Positions 42,347 through 50,706 of a stretch of DNA of 64,000 nt are shown piece by piece. Numbering within the stretch: the stretch's first letter is position 1; every line of letters begins with the position of its first letter. The position numbers and the translations under genes were made by a program. The notes under the pieces were generated by a model. It did not search any database and was not told the origin of the DNA. It saw nothing but the letters and a program-made list of their open reading frames with translations. The DNA is taken from NCBI GenBank assembly GCA_900545935.1, contig URAP01000002.1:62001-126000 (forward strand), read 5' to 3'. The stretch comes from an uncultured Eubacteriales bacterium (GTDB taxonomy: Bacteria; Bacillota; Clostridia; Oscillospirales; CAG-272).

Positions 42347-43168
42347 TCAGTTGCGCAGGGTGCATGTTTCGCCCGCAGCCATATCAAGCACCCTGCCGTT
42401 GATGCTGACCTCCGAATCGCTCAGCCAGTATACCTCGGCTTCCGATTCCCGATATGCGTTATAAATCAGCTTTCTGCTGAGCCTGCCGACCGAGTATACC
42501 TTTATCGTAAATGCGGTTGTCGCACCGCCGTTGTGACGGTAGATATCCAGTGTATATGCCTCGTCGGGAGAGCTCGACCGAGCAAGGAATTCCTCATCCG
42601 AATTTTCAAAGTTAACAAGAGGATGAATAAAGAAGCACATAACCGCCGCGACCGCCGTGCATGCAGCGATAACGGCAAGTTGTTTGCCGTTGCCACGCAC
42701 CCTCTCTCCGCCCTGCCGCTTCATCTCGCAATGCCGCGAAATCGAAACGCAAAGCAGCCCGATAAACTTGATTTGCAGCATCGGAAGCAGAAACAGCACG
42801 GTTTTCAGAAATACTTCAAACGTGTCGTACGGCACGTCGCGCGGAATAAGTCGCAGCAGCGGAAATATCAGCCTTACCGCAAGCTCGCCGACGACATAGC
42901 CCGACACGTCGAGCAGTGCAAGCATCCATGCGCTTACATTTCGCCCGCGCCGTACGATAAACACAACAAACGCGACGCCGAAACCTACGCCCGATACACC
43001 GCTCAGTATCCGACACAAATTTGTCATCGCAGTCGAATGCCTGAACAGTCCGACGGCGAGTATCGCCCATCTGACTACCGCCGCCGCAAAGCCCCATGCC
43101 GCGGCGCGCAAGAGCAGTTTTTTATCCGGGGCAGTCGCGGTTTCGATATTTACCGTTTTATCTTCCAT
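42347..43168 (-). CDS. Membrane protein with DUF5412-like C-terminus
   Basis: A 273-residue protein with about five hydrophobic segments in residues 20-180 and a C-terminal extracytoplasmic-type domain of about 85 residues. The latter reads SSSPDEAYTLDIYRHNGGATTAFTIK near 205-230 and ends INGRVLDM, a pattern I associate with DUF5412 proteins. Function unknown. It is downstream of a 345-residue membrane protein and both lie behind the broken RHS gene on the same strand. The start has GGAAGG upstream. No catalytic motif is seen. Confidence 0.7.
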   Translation of the reverse strand: MEDKTVNIETATAPDKKLLLRAAAWGFAAAVVRWAILAVGLFRHSTAMTNLCRILSGVSGVGFGVAFVVFIVRRGRNVSAWMLALLDVSGYVVGELAVRLIFPLLRLIPRDVPYDTFEVFLKTVLFLLPMLQIKFIGLLCVSISRHCEMKRQGGERVRGNGKQLAVIAACTAVAAVMCFFIHPLVNFENSDEEFLARSSSPDEAYTLDIYRHNGGATTAFTIKVYSVGRLSRKLIYNAYRESEAEVYWLSDSEVSINGRVLDMAAGETCTLRN

Positions 43169-43204
43169 AGTTACCTTCCGATTATAATGCTTTACTCTGC
43201 CGTG

Positions 43205-44242
43205 TCACCGCACACGTGCGTGAAAAGGTGTATTGCGGAGACGCAAAGAATACCATGCACCGACGATTATTCTGAGCATATATGCGGCATACAAAAACAT
43301 AAGCGAGACATCACAGCCGCACACGATAGAATAATCCGAAAGCATGCGATACGACGACGCCATCCCCGAAATCGGCGAGAAGAATCTGACGCAAGGCAGA
43401 AACAGTGCAAGCGCCGCGGCGCAGCTGACAAACGCAGACGGCAGGTCGATGCCGCCCGAAAGTCTCGGAATTATAAGCAAGCCCACAGCCAAGGAAACGA
43501 CGACAGCCGGGAGTATGAGCAGCAGCATTTCGGATATGCCGAACTCTGACGCAGAAAAATATCTGCCCGAGAACAGAAAAACTATCAGAAACGCAGCGGC
43601 GGCATTTAACAGCCCGTCTGCGAGCGATATCAGCACTTTTCTGAGTCTGCGCCGCCCGAGCTGTGCGCCGTTTACGCGGTGTAATGCTCCTGCGTCTACC
43701 TCGATCGTTGCGGCAGGATTTGATTCCGTCGGATGAGCGGCGGAAGCGGCGCTTACATTGGTCTCATCTGCCATGCCGTCGGCACCGACGAATTCTTTCG
43801 CACTGCCGTTTTTTGCTCTGCGGTCATGCACTGCGGCGGCGACGCAATATGCCGTCATACATGCGGATATGATAATTAGCGGGATGGGGTAAAGCGGCTG
43901 CCCGCTCACCGCGAGATTGATAAGATATCTTACTCCCAGTGCCGTTTCAGACAGATACAGCACCGCTTCAAGCCATGCGACACGCACCACGCGGCGACAG
44001 AAGATAAGATACACCGCGAGCACTATCCATGCAAAACCGACAACAAGCGCAAGCATGCATACCCATCCGCTTACTCCCCCATCCATTGCAGCGTATCCGA
44101 GTGCTGCCAGATAGGCGTAGATTAGAAAAGAATTCGATATGGAAAAGCCCGAAAGCAAAGTCACGTCTATCAACAAAAATGAAAGTATTTTCACGCCAAT
44201 GACATACCAAGAAATTGATTTAAAGGTCTTAACCGAAAACAT
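43205..44242 (-). CDS. Multi-pass membrane protein, unknown function
   Basis: A 345-residue protein with four N-terminal hydrophobic segments (about residues 15-150), a charged loop of about 60 residues (AAVHDRRAKNGSAKEF onward) and five C-terminal segments. I do not recognise a family. The start ATG 44242 overlaps the last 14 bases of a broken frame in the RHS tip region, which suggests it was once translationally coupled to that gene. Together with the next membrane gene it may be an accessory or former immunity module of the RHS locus; this is only positional. Confidence 0.6.
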   Translation of the reverse strand: MFSVKTFKSISWYVIGVKILSFLLIDVTLLSGFSISNSFLIYAYLAALGYAAMDGGVSGWVCMLALVVGFAWIVLAVYLIFCRRVVRVAWLEAVLYLSETALGVRYLINLAVSGQPLYPIPLIIISACMTAYCVAAAVHDRRAKNGSAKEFVGADGMADETNVSAASAAHPTESNPAATIEVDAGALHRVNGAQLGRRRLRKVLISLADGLLNAAAAFLIVFLFSGRYFSASEFGISEMLLLILPAVVVSLAVGLLIIPRLSGGIDLPSAFVSCAAALALFLPCVRFFSPISGMASSYRMLSDYSIVCGCDVSLMFLYAAYMLRIIVGAWYSLRLRNTPFHARVR

Positions 44243-44650
44243 ATGGTATCACCCCATTTACAGCACGCTTATAATAATACGCTACACTCGAAAGCTCATC
44301 GCCATTATTAAAATCCACGTGTTGACAACGTTCGTTATGCATGATATTATAAATTTTATTATGCATATCCCACGCTATCAGCATTGAATATTCACTACGA
44401 GTCCACTCGGGAGAAACCGGATACAAATCATTATAGTCGAGAAGCGCGCAAATAATTGCAATTTGCTTTTTTGCTCACAAATATCTACCGATTCTCTAAT
44501 TTGTACATTTGGATCATCCGCCCCTCGAGCATCAACCGCACGAACAAAGTTATCCTTTGCCCATTCAGATACATTTTCACTTGATTCGACAGAATCATAT
44601 ATCTGTAATACATCGCCCGATTTAGTCGAGGCAACATAAACTCTACTATC
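44229..44650 (-). pseudogene. Broken C-terminal tip region of the RHS gene (two frame changes)
   Basis: Downstream of RHS codon GDVKQ the protein-like signal leaves the RHS frame. From 44650 a second frame gives DSRVYVASTKSGDVLQIYDS and onward to ICEQK near 44478. At a run of six A on the minus strand (44467-44472) it changes to a third frame that gives IAIICALLDYNDLYPVSPEW onward, ending YVFG at 44229. Adding one base at each junction would restore one continuous reading frame of about 141 residues. The region is AT-rich compared with the RHS core. It may be a toxin or immunity remnant, or assembly errors in homopolymers. Confidence 0.6.
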
Positions 44651-47600
44651 TGCTTGACATCTCCCTGCGCGTTTGTTCTGTAATAATAGCGCACGGGGGT
44701 AGTCGAGCCGCCGATATAGCAGATAGCCGACCAAATGTTGCCCATCTCGTCATAGATGAAGTGATAGACATCCTTGACGGACGAGCCGCTCTTCGTGCGC
44801 TCCATTCCTATGACCTTGCTGCCGTCGAGAATATAGCGGTCGGTATATCTGCCGCTTACATTTTTCTCGATGCGTATTCCGTCCTTATTATAATCATAAT
44901 AGACGGTTCTACTGTTTACCCGAGAGTTGAGCAGCTGCCTGCCCATCTCCCATCTCAGGGTATAGCTTCTGCCGTTATAGTACGACAGAGGGTTGCCTAT
45001 CTTGTCATAGGTGATGGTGTGTCCGTTATAGGCGGTCAGCAGGTCGCGCCACGAGGAGTTTTCATAGCTGTAGGTGTTCTTTACAGTCACTCCTGCGGAA
45101 TTCGGGCGCTCGGTCTCGGTAATATTGCCGAAGCTATCGTACGAATAACTCGACATATACGGAGTGATTCCTATATTCGAATTCGTGCAGTTCTCGGCTA
45201 TCAGCCGGTTGTGATCGTCGTAGACATATGCGACCTCGGAATATACCTTATCGTCGTATGTATACTTGGACGACTTTATGTTGCCTATATTGTCATAGGT
45301 ATAGTCGGCAAAAGTAAGAATACCGTTAAAGGTATAGCGCATCGACGTCATATTCGATGTCAGACGGTTTGCGTCGTCCGCATAGCTCTGATACGAATAG
45401 GATATTCTGCCGTTGTAATCTCCTGCGTATATCCTGAATCTGACGCGTCCGAAATATCCATAGGCAATTACATCCGAATTTTCGTTTCTGCCGTTATAGT
45501 ACTGCTTGATCGTGCCGAGTCGGTCCTTATCGTTGTAGCCATATTCGTAGCCGTACGAAAGTCCGTCGCCGTCGTAGCTGTAGCTCTCATCCCTGCCCTT
45601 GAAATCGTAGGTCTGCTCGGTCTGCGAGACGATAACTCCGTCCTCGCTCTCGTAGCTGCGGATAAGTCTGCCGAGACGGTCGTACTCGTAGTAATATGCC
45701 TTGTCAATTATATCAAGGCATTTATACTCTTCCTTTATAACATTGCCGAGATAATCATAGTAGTAATAGACATACTCGTCCTCGTCTGCCTGATCCTTAT
45801 ATTTCAGGCGGTCATACTTATCATAGGCATACTCCACCACACGACCGTTGCCGTAGGTCATACGCTCGAGATTATGAGTGGTATCGTTATAGGTATACTC
45901 GGCGAGGGTATTGTCGCCGACCCTTACCGATATTCTCTGTCCGAATTTGTTATAGGTGAAGGTATATTCCTGCGACACTGCGGAATTATCCGTCTCGCTT
46001 CTGCCTATTACCGAAAGATTGCCGCTTAAATACGAATATGTAACATCCGCGTCCCCGTCGGAAATACCGGTCGTACGGTCAACGGAATCGTAGGTATATG
46101 TCTTGGACTCGAATGCTCCGTTATTCGGATTTGTATCCGACACGGTAGTACGCGTCTTGCGGAGAAGGTCGGTTCCGGTCTTATAGTTGTTTATTACCTT
46201 AGCTCCGAGGTTATCCGTTACCGTACCTACCTTGGTACCGCCGTCCGTGTAGGTCGCGGAGGTGGTCGCATATTTCGTGCCTTCCTCGAGTCGTGAGGAG
46301 GTGGCGTTTCCGTTTGAGTCGTAGGAGAGTGCAAGCGTAAGTCCGGCATTCTTTACCTTGGTGACATTGTGCTTGCTGTCATACTCATACTCGAACATTC
46401 CGTTTGCGCCGCCGGTGCTCGAAATAAGATCGGCGCCGCTGTACAAATTGGCTATCTCGTCGGTATTCGTACGGTTGACCGCAACGACATTTCCCTTATC
46501 ATCGTAGGTATAGCACTGTGCGCCGTCGAGGGTAAGGGCAAAATTATCAAAGTATGCGGCATTTACATTATTGTCGTAACGAACGTACACCCGCGCGCTC
46601 TTTATCTTGAGCGACGGTCTGCGGGGGACTATCGGAACGGCTGCATGCTGCCACGAATCGAAGAGAAGATTATTGAACGACTGATTAAATTTGTCGGTCG
46701 TTCCGTCGCTGTATGTAAGGATAGCGCCAAGCTCGAATACCGCGTCCTCGTCGTCATTCAGCGGCGCGGAGCACGCCTTGGCAAATGCCGAGAGCATGAG
46801 AGTCTCTGTGCCGGGAATATTGAGATTAACCGTCTGATATGCGCCTGCGGTCTTGTGAGGCGCGGACGGTACATACAGAGCATAGGAGGATGCACCGGAA
46901 ATGCCGTCCGATACCGACTTTACGGTTATCTCGGAGACCTTTGTTCCCGATTTTGTCCATGACGCAGTACCGTTTGAAAAATCGCTGTTGTCGAGCAGAT
47001 TGCAGGCACTTACGGTATCACCCTTTTGCAGCATTACATCATCAAAGTACGAAATGCCGCGCATACCTCTCAATGTAAGATAAACATATGTATATGTTCT
47101 CTCCGTAAGGGTATAGGTGCAGTGCAGGAGTACCCAGCCGTCGTCCGACAATTCGCTTGTCACCTTGCTGATATACACGCTCTCGGCAAACGGATTCGCA
47201 TAAACATCTCCGAGCAGTATTCTTGCGCCGACCTTGCCGCTCGCGCTCTCCATAGACTCCGTCTTGACACGGGCGGAGAGAGTATATGTTCCTGCATCAA
47301 GCCATAGCGCCTGATACTTGGTTGCGATATTCGTCTTATCGCTATTGCACACGAGCTTCATCGACCGGGTGCCGGTATGCGCCGTAGAGGTAGTGAGCGC
47401 GGCAGAGCAGCCGGAATGCTGAGTCGAGGTGTTTTGCCACTTTGTCGACTGACGCTCAAAGCCGCCGTCGGTCAGGAGATTTTGCCCTACCGCACCGGCA
47501 GAGCCCTCCTGCGTCAATCTATTATTTTTTGCCGATGTGCCCTCGTTTGCCGTATAGCCGGCGCCGGAGGAGCTGAGGAGAAGTCCGTCTGTGTCAACGG

Positions 47601-50499
47601 AGCGGACGGATACAGTCCTGCCGACGGTATCAAAGGATACGGTCGTGATAATATCGTCGGACGTATCGTAAAACTTATGCCCCTTGTCCGTATATGTTAC
47701 GCTGCTCGCGCTGCGCGATACCGAGACCTCGGATATGCGCGTACGTGTGGAGGCATCATCGTAAATATCACTCGAGTAGAATGAGGAATAGGAGGTGAGA
47801 TAATCATCTCCCGAGAGATAATAGCTGAAGCCGAGCCCGAGCGCACTCTCGATATCGTATGCAGCCGTCATTCGGTACGGGAAAGGACTGTAACGGTATA
47901 TAGCGCCCTTTCCGTCCGGGTCGGTTATATGTGAGAGCTGCATATCGCTCGTCGACTGCGTAAGCGTAACACGGCTGCCGGAACGGTCTACGACCGCTGT
48001 AAGCACGGAATCCGTATATTCAAAATCCGCAACAGTTATGAGAGAGCCGCTGTTCGAGCGATAAATAACGCGCGACAGGCAGTTTCCGCTGCTCGCGGGA
48101 TATGATGCGGTATTATAGCTCTTTGTGCCGTAGAGCAGTATCGTTCGGTTGCCGTTTGCATCCTCGGTATACCAGAGATAGCCGTACCGGAAAACCTTTT
48201 TGTTATCCTTTTCGTCGGTGAGAGTTATCGTTTCCGCACTGCGCGAAGCGGTGAGGCCGAGACCGTCCTCATCCTTCCACTTTCCGCTCTCTTTTTCGTC
48301 CGGGCTGAACCAATGCTCTGTACCGTCTCCGTCGGAATATATAAGATATTCCTTATCTGAACCGTTAAAGCTGACGTTTTTCGAGACTATGCTCTGCTGA
48401 ATATTAAGCCGCCATCCGGCTGCCGAGCGCATCCTTGAATAGTCTACAGTATGGAAAACATCGGCTCTTGCATCGAGTACCCAGTCGCTGTAACGGGAAT
48501 TATATACATACGAGATATCGACTCCGACCTCGGAGGCGAGCTTGCGCTCGAGCACGAGATTTCCGCTGTAATCGCCGATATAGGCTTCTCCCGCTCTGCC
48601 CGCAGACGCGGAACGGGTGGTATAGTAGCTCTCCGTACCCATAATATTGCGGTACTGCAGAGCAAGGATAGGTCTTGCGCTTGTGCGCTTTCCGCCGCCG
48701 GCAGCAAATCCAAAATATGAAGTATCCGACATCTGCTCGCCGCTCGTGAGCAGCGAATATATGAAGAAGCCGGTCCCGGACGAGCCGAGGCTGTCAAGCG
48801 CGCCGGAAACATCAAGTGCGAAATAGCTGCCGAGCTTTGACTTGTCAAAGGTAAAATAGTCAAGTATAGGATTCGGGTTGCTCTTTTCGGCGGTTATCTG
48901 CTCGCGCCAGTTCGGCAGCGCACGCTGAATAAAGAGATTAAACTCGTTGGCGGTAGACTCGGTCGGACTTGTAGCAGTAATAATATATATGTACGCTGCA
49001 ATCTTGCGGTTGTTATACGGAACATCGGGGATCTCATTGAATTTGATATAATTATAAAAGGTGCCGTATTCATTAAAATGACCGAGCAGCCAATAATCCT
49101 TGTCGGTATTATCCACCGCAGTATCATTATCGTAAAAAAAGTCGGTGGTAACGGTATTATCCGAGCCGGACTGGGACGTTGAAACGGTAGGATCGACCGT
49201 GACCGGGAAAGCCCTCTCCTCCGCATTTATCCACTCGCTGTCTGCGGTTACGGTAAGGGTATAGCCGCCGTCACGGCGCTCAAAGGAATAATGCACCGAG
49301 CTGCTGCGCGCGCCGTCTGCATCGGTCATGTACGGTGCGGGAAGCGTAAACACATCCTGCTCACCGTCGCGCAGCACAAGCCCCTCTCCGTCACGCTCAA
49401 GGGTAAGCTCGGTATCAAGCTCGAATGTATAGATATAGCTCTGCGCGCGCCCGGAGATGATAATATCCTCCTTGACCGTCTCGCCGCCGAGAGTATACTC
49501 AAGCGCCGCACCGTCAAAAACGCCGCGATAGCCTATTTTATCTTCGCTGCGAACAGCGCCGATGATCTCAGCGCGCTGACGCATATTCTTCTCGTTCTGC
49601 TCCTCGCGAACCTCGGATATCTCCTCCTCGGTCGCGTAGGGATTGTCGTCGATAAATTCACCGACCGTCAGCGCAGTGCTGCGCGCCTCGCTCAGCGCCT
49701 CGGACAGCTCGTCCTCCTGCGCCTTGCCGGTATCATCCGAGCTGCGCTCGGCATCAAAGCCGCCGAGCACTATCTCGCGCCCGGTGGCACGACGCGACTG
49801 TGCCGGGGCAGCCGAAGCTACATTGGTATCTGTATCGGTATCGGCAGCTGCGGTATCGACATTCTGTACTGTATCGGTGCTTCCTGCGGCATCCGCAGCC
49901 GCGTCAATTGCGGCGGTATCGGCGTCATTCTCCGCAGCTGCAAAATCGTCGGATGCATCATCAGCCGAGCTCGCAGCATCATTCGATGCCTCCTCGGACG
50001 GCTCTGTCACAGACGGCTGCTCCGCAGCAGGAGCAGAGGGACGCTCGGCAGGCAGTCCGTCAGGTGAAGAAGCCACGAGAGTAAGACGGTGCCCGTCTCT
50101 CTCGAGTGTATACAGCTCGTCCGAATACTCGTCCGCGCTGAAGCTGACCTTATTCCCGCCCCGAGCATTCTCATATCTGCCGTCGCGCGAAACAAGGGTA
50201 TTATCAATATCAAGCCAGTCGCCGTTCGACTCGTAGTGGACGGACTCGCCGTAATCGACCATAAGGTAGGTGCCGTCACTGAGTCTGAAATGCTTGATGC
50301 TCTCGGTGCGCTGCTCATTATCCTCGCCGATTATAAATGGGACGTTTTCATCCTCGGCGGCGCTGTCCTCCGCCGGAATGGGATCGACCGCCTCGCTCTC
50401 AAGAGCGTCTCCCGCAGCTGCGAGAGTAAGCGGAATTGAACATATCACGGTGCTGAGGGAAAGAATAAATGCCGATAGCTTAAAGAGTTTGTTTTTCAT
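44485..50499 (-). CDS. Secreted RHS/YD-repeat protein with DNRLRE and carbohydrate-binding-like regions
   Basis: A 2004-residue exported protein. Residues 1-29 form a signal peptide (Lys-rich start, then FILSLSTVICSIPLTLAAA). An acidic Ala/Asp-rich segment (about 150-240) follows, then a DNRLRE-like wall-anchoring module near 430-610, a sugar-binding-like beta domain region near 1050-1350, and more than a dozen YD repeats of the type YxYDxxGxxxxxxxxxG from about 1360 to 1950. The conserved RHS-core end (DPxGxxxGxN type) is absent. The last 52 codons (44485-44640) are out-of-frame sequence, so the C-terminal tip is lost. Neighbours are two membrane genes downstream and polC upstream, with its own perfect promoter. 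Confidence 0.85.
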   Translation of the reverse strand: MKNKLFKLSAFILSLSTVICSIPLTLAAAGDALESEAVDPIPAEDSAAEDENVPFIIGEDNEQRTESIKHFRLSDGTYLMVDYGESVHYESNGDWLDIDNTLVSRDGRYENARGGNKVSFSADEYSDELYTLERDGHRLTLVASSPDGLPAERPSAPAAEQPSVTEPSEEASNDAASSADDASDDFAAAENDADTAAIDAAADAAGSTDTVQNVDTAAADTDTDTNVASAAPAQSRRATGREIVLGGFDAERSSDDTGKAQEDELSEALSEARSTALTVGEFIDDNPYATEEEISEVREEQNEKNMRQRAEIIGAVRSEDKIGYRGVFDGAALEYTLGGETVKEDIIISGRAQSYIYTFELDTELTLERDGEGLVLRDGEQDVFTLPAPYMTDADGARSSSVHYSFERRDGGYTLTVTADSEWINAEERAFPVTVDPTVSTSQSGSDNTVTTDFFYDNDTAVDNTDKDYWLLGHFNEYGTFYNYIKFNEIPDVPYNNRKIAAYIYIITATSPTESTANEFNLFIQRALPNWREQITAEKSNPNPILDYFTFDKSKLGSYFALDVSGALDSLGSSGTGFFIYSLLTSGEQMSDTSYFGFAAGGGKRTSARPILALQYRNIMGTESYYTTRSASAGRAGEAYIGDYSGNLVLERKLASEVGVDISYVYNSRYSDWVLDARADVFHTVDYSRMRSAAGWRLNIQQSIVSKNVSFNGSDKEYLIYSDGDGTEHWFSPDEKESGKWKDEDGLGLTASRSAETITLTDEKDNKKVFRYGYLWYTEDANGNRTILLYGTKSYNTASYPASSGNCLSRVIYRSNSGSLITVADFEYTDSVLTAVVDRSGSRVTLTQSTSDMQLSHITDPDGKGAIYRYSPFPYRMTAAYDIESALGLGFSYYLSGDDYLTSYSSFYSSDIYDDASTRTRISEVSVSRSASSVTYTDKGHKFYDTSDDIITTVSFDTVGRTVSVRSVDTDGLLLSSSGAGYTANEGTSAKNNRLTQEGSAGAVGQNLLTDGGFERQSTKWQNTSTQHSGCSAALTTSTAHTGTRSMKLVCNSDKTNIATKYQALWLDAGTYTLSARVKTESMESASGKVGARILLGDVYANPFAESVYISKVTSELSDDGWVLLHCTYTLTERTYTYVYLTLRGMRGISYFDDVMLQKGDTVSACNLLDNSDFSNGTASWTKSGTKVSEITVKSVSDGISGASSYALYVPSAPHKTAGAYQTVNLNIPGTETLMLSAFAKACSAPLNDDEDAVFELGAILTYSDGTTDKFNQSFNNLLFDSWQHAAVPIVPRRPSLKIKSARVYVRYDNNVNAAYFDNFALTLDGAQCYTYDDKGNVVAVNRTNTDEIANLYSGADLISSTGGANGMFEYEYDSKHNVTKVKNAGLTLALSYDSNGNATSSRLEEGTKYATTSATYTDGGTKVGTVTDNLGAKVINNYKTGTDLLRKTRTTVSDTNPNNGAFESKTYTYDSVDRTTGISDGDADVTYSYLSGNLSVIGRSETDNSAVSQEYTFTYNKFGQRISVRVGDNTLAEYTYNDTTHNLERMTYGNGRVVEYAYDKYDRLKYKDQADEDEYVYYYYDYLGNVIKEEYKCLDIIDKAYYYEYDRLGRLIRSYESEDGVIVSQTEQTYDFKGRDESYSYDGDGLSYGYEYGYNDKDRLGTIKQYYNGRNENSDVIAYGYFGRVRFRIYAGDYNGRISYSYQSYADDANRLTSNMTSMRYTFNGILTFADYTYDNIGNIKSSKYTYDDKVYSEVAYVYDDHNRLIAENCTNSNIGITPYMSSYSYDSFGNITETERPNSAGVTVKNTYSYENSSWRDLLTAYNGHTITYDKIGNPLSYYNGRSYTLRWEMGRQLLNSRVNSRTVYYDYNKDGIRIEKNVSGRYTDRYILDGSKVIGMERTKSGSSVKDVYHFIYDEMGNIWSAICYIGGSTTPVRYYYRTNAQGDVKQIVEFMLPRLNRAMYYRYMILSNQVKMYLNGQRITLFVRLMLEGRMIQMYKLENR

Positions 50500-50569
50500 A
50501 ATTTTTCTTTCTGTTTTGTAAACATCGCAGTTGTTTGATTCGTACGGTCATGCCGGACCTTCTGAAAAT

Positions 50570-50598
50570 ATTATAAAGTTATAATTATACTTTGTCAA
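50570..50598 (-). promoter_or_regulatory. Consensus promoter of the RHS gene
   Basis: Minus strand TTGACA (50593-50598) and TATAAT (50570-50575), spacer 17 bp: an exact sigma-A consensus, about 71 bases before the RHS start. Confidence 0.9.
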
Positions 50599-50624
50599 TA
50601 AAAATTATCTATATATGAAGAAGA

Positions 50625-50660
50625 TATTAAAAACTGCCGATAGCGGATGCATCGGCAGTT
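50625..50660 (-). terminator. Intrinsic terminator after polC
   Basis: AACTGCCGAT (50651-50660 complement) pairs with ATCGGCAGTT (50632-50641 complement) around a 9-base loop, followed by TTTTTAATA on the minus strand. It ends the pyrH-polC transcript. Confidence 0.88.
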
Positions 50661-50706
50661 AATTATGAAGATCGGAAGCAATATGGGTCTTAGCTTTTTA
50701 TTTATA

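Noticed and set aside
42320..43549. Plus-strand 409-codon frame
   Set aside because: Antisense to two minus-strand membrane genes whose hydrophobic patterns are protein-like; the plus-strand product is Arg/His/Gln-rich noise.
44761..46029. Plus-strand 422-codon hydrophobic frame
   Set aside because: Antisense to YD repeats: Tyr/Asp codons read backwards give Ile/Val-rich shadows.
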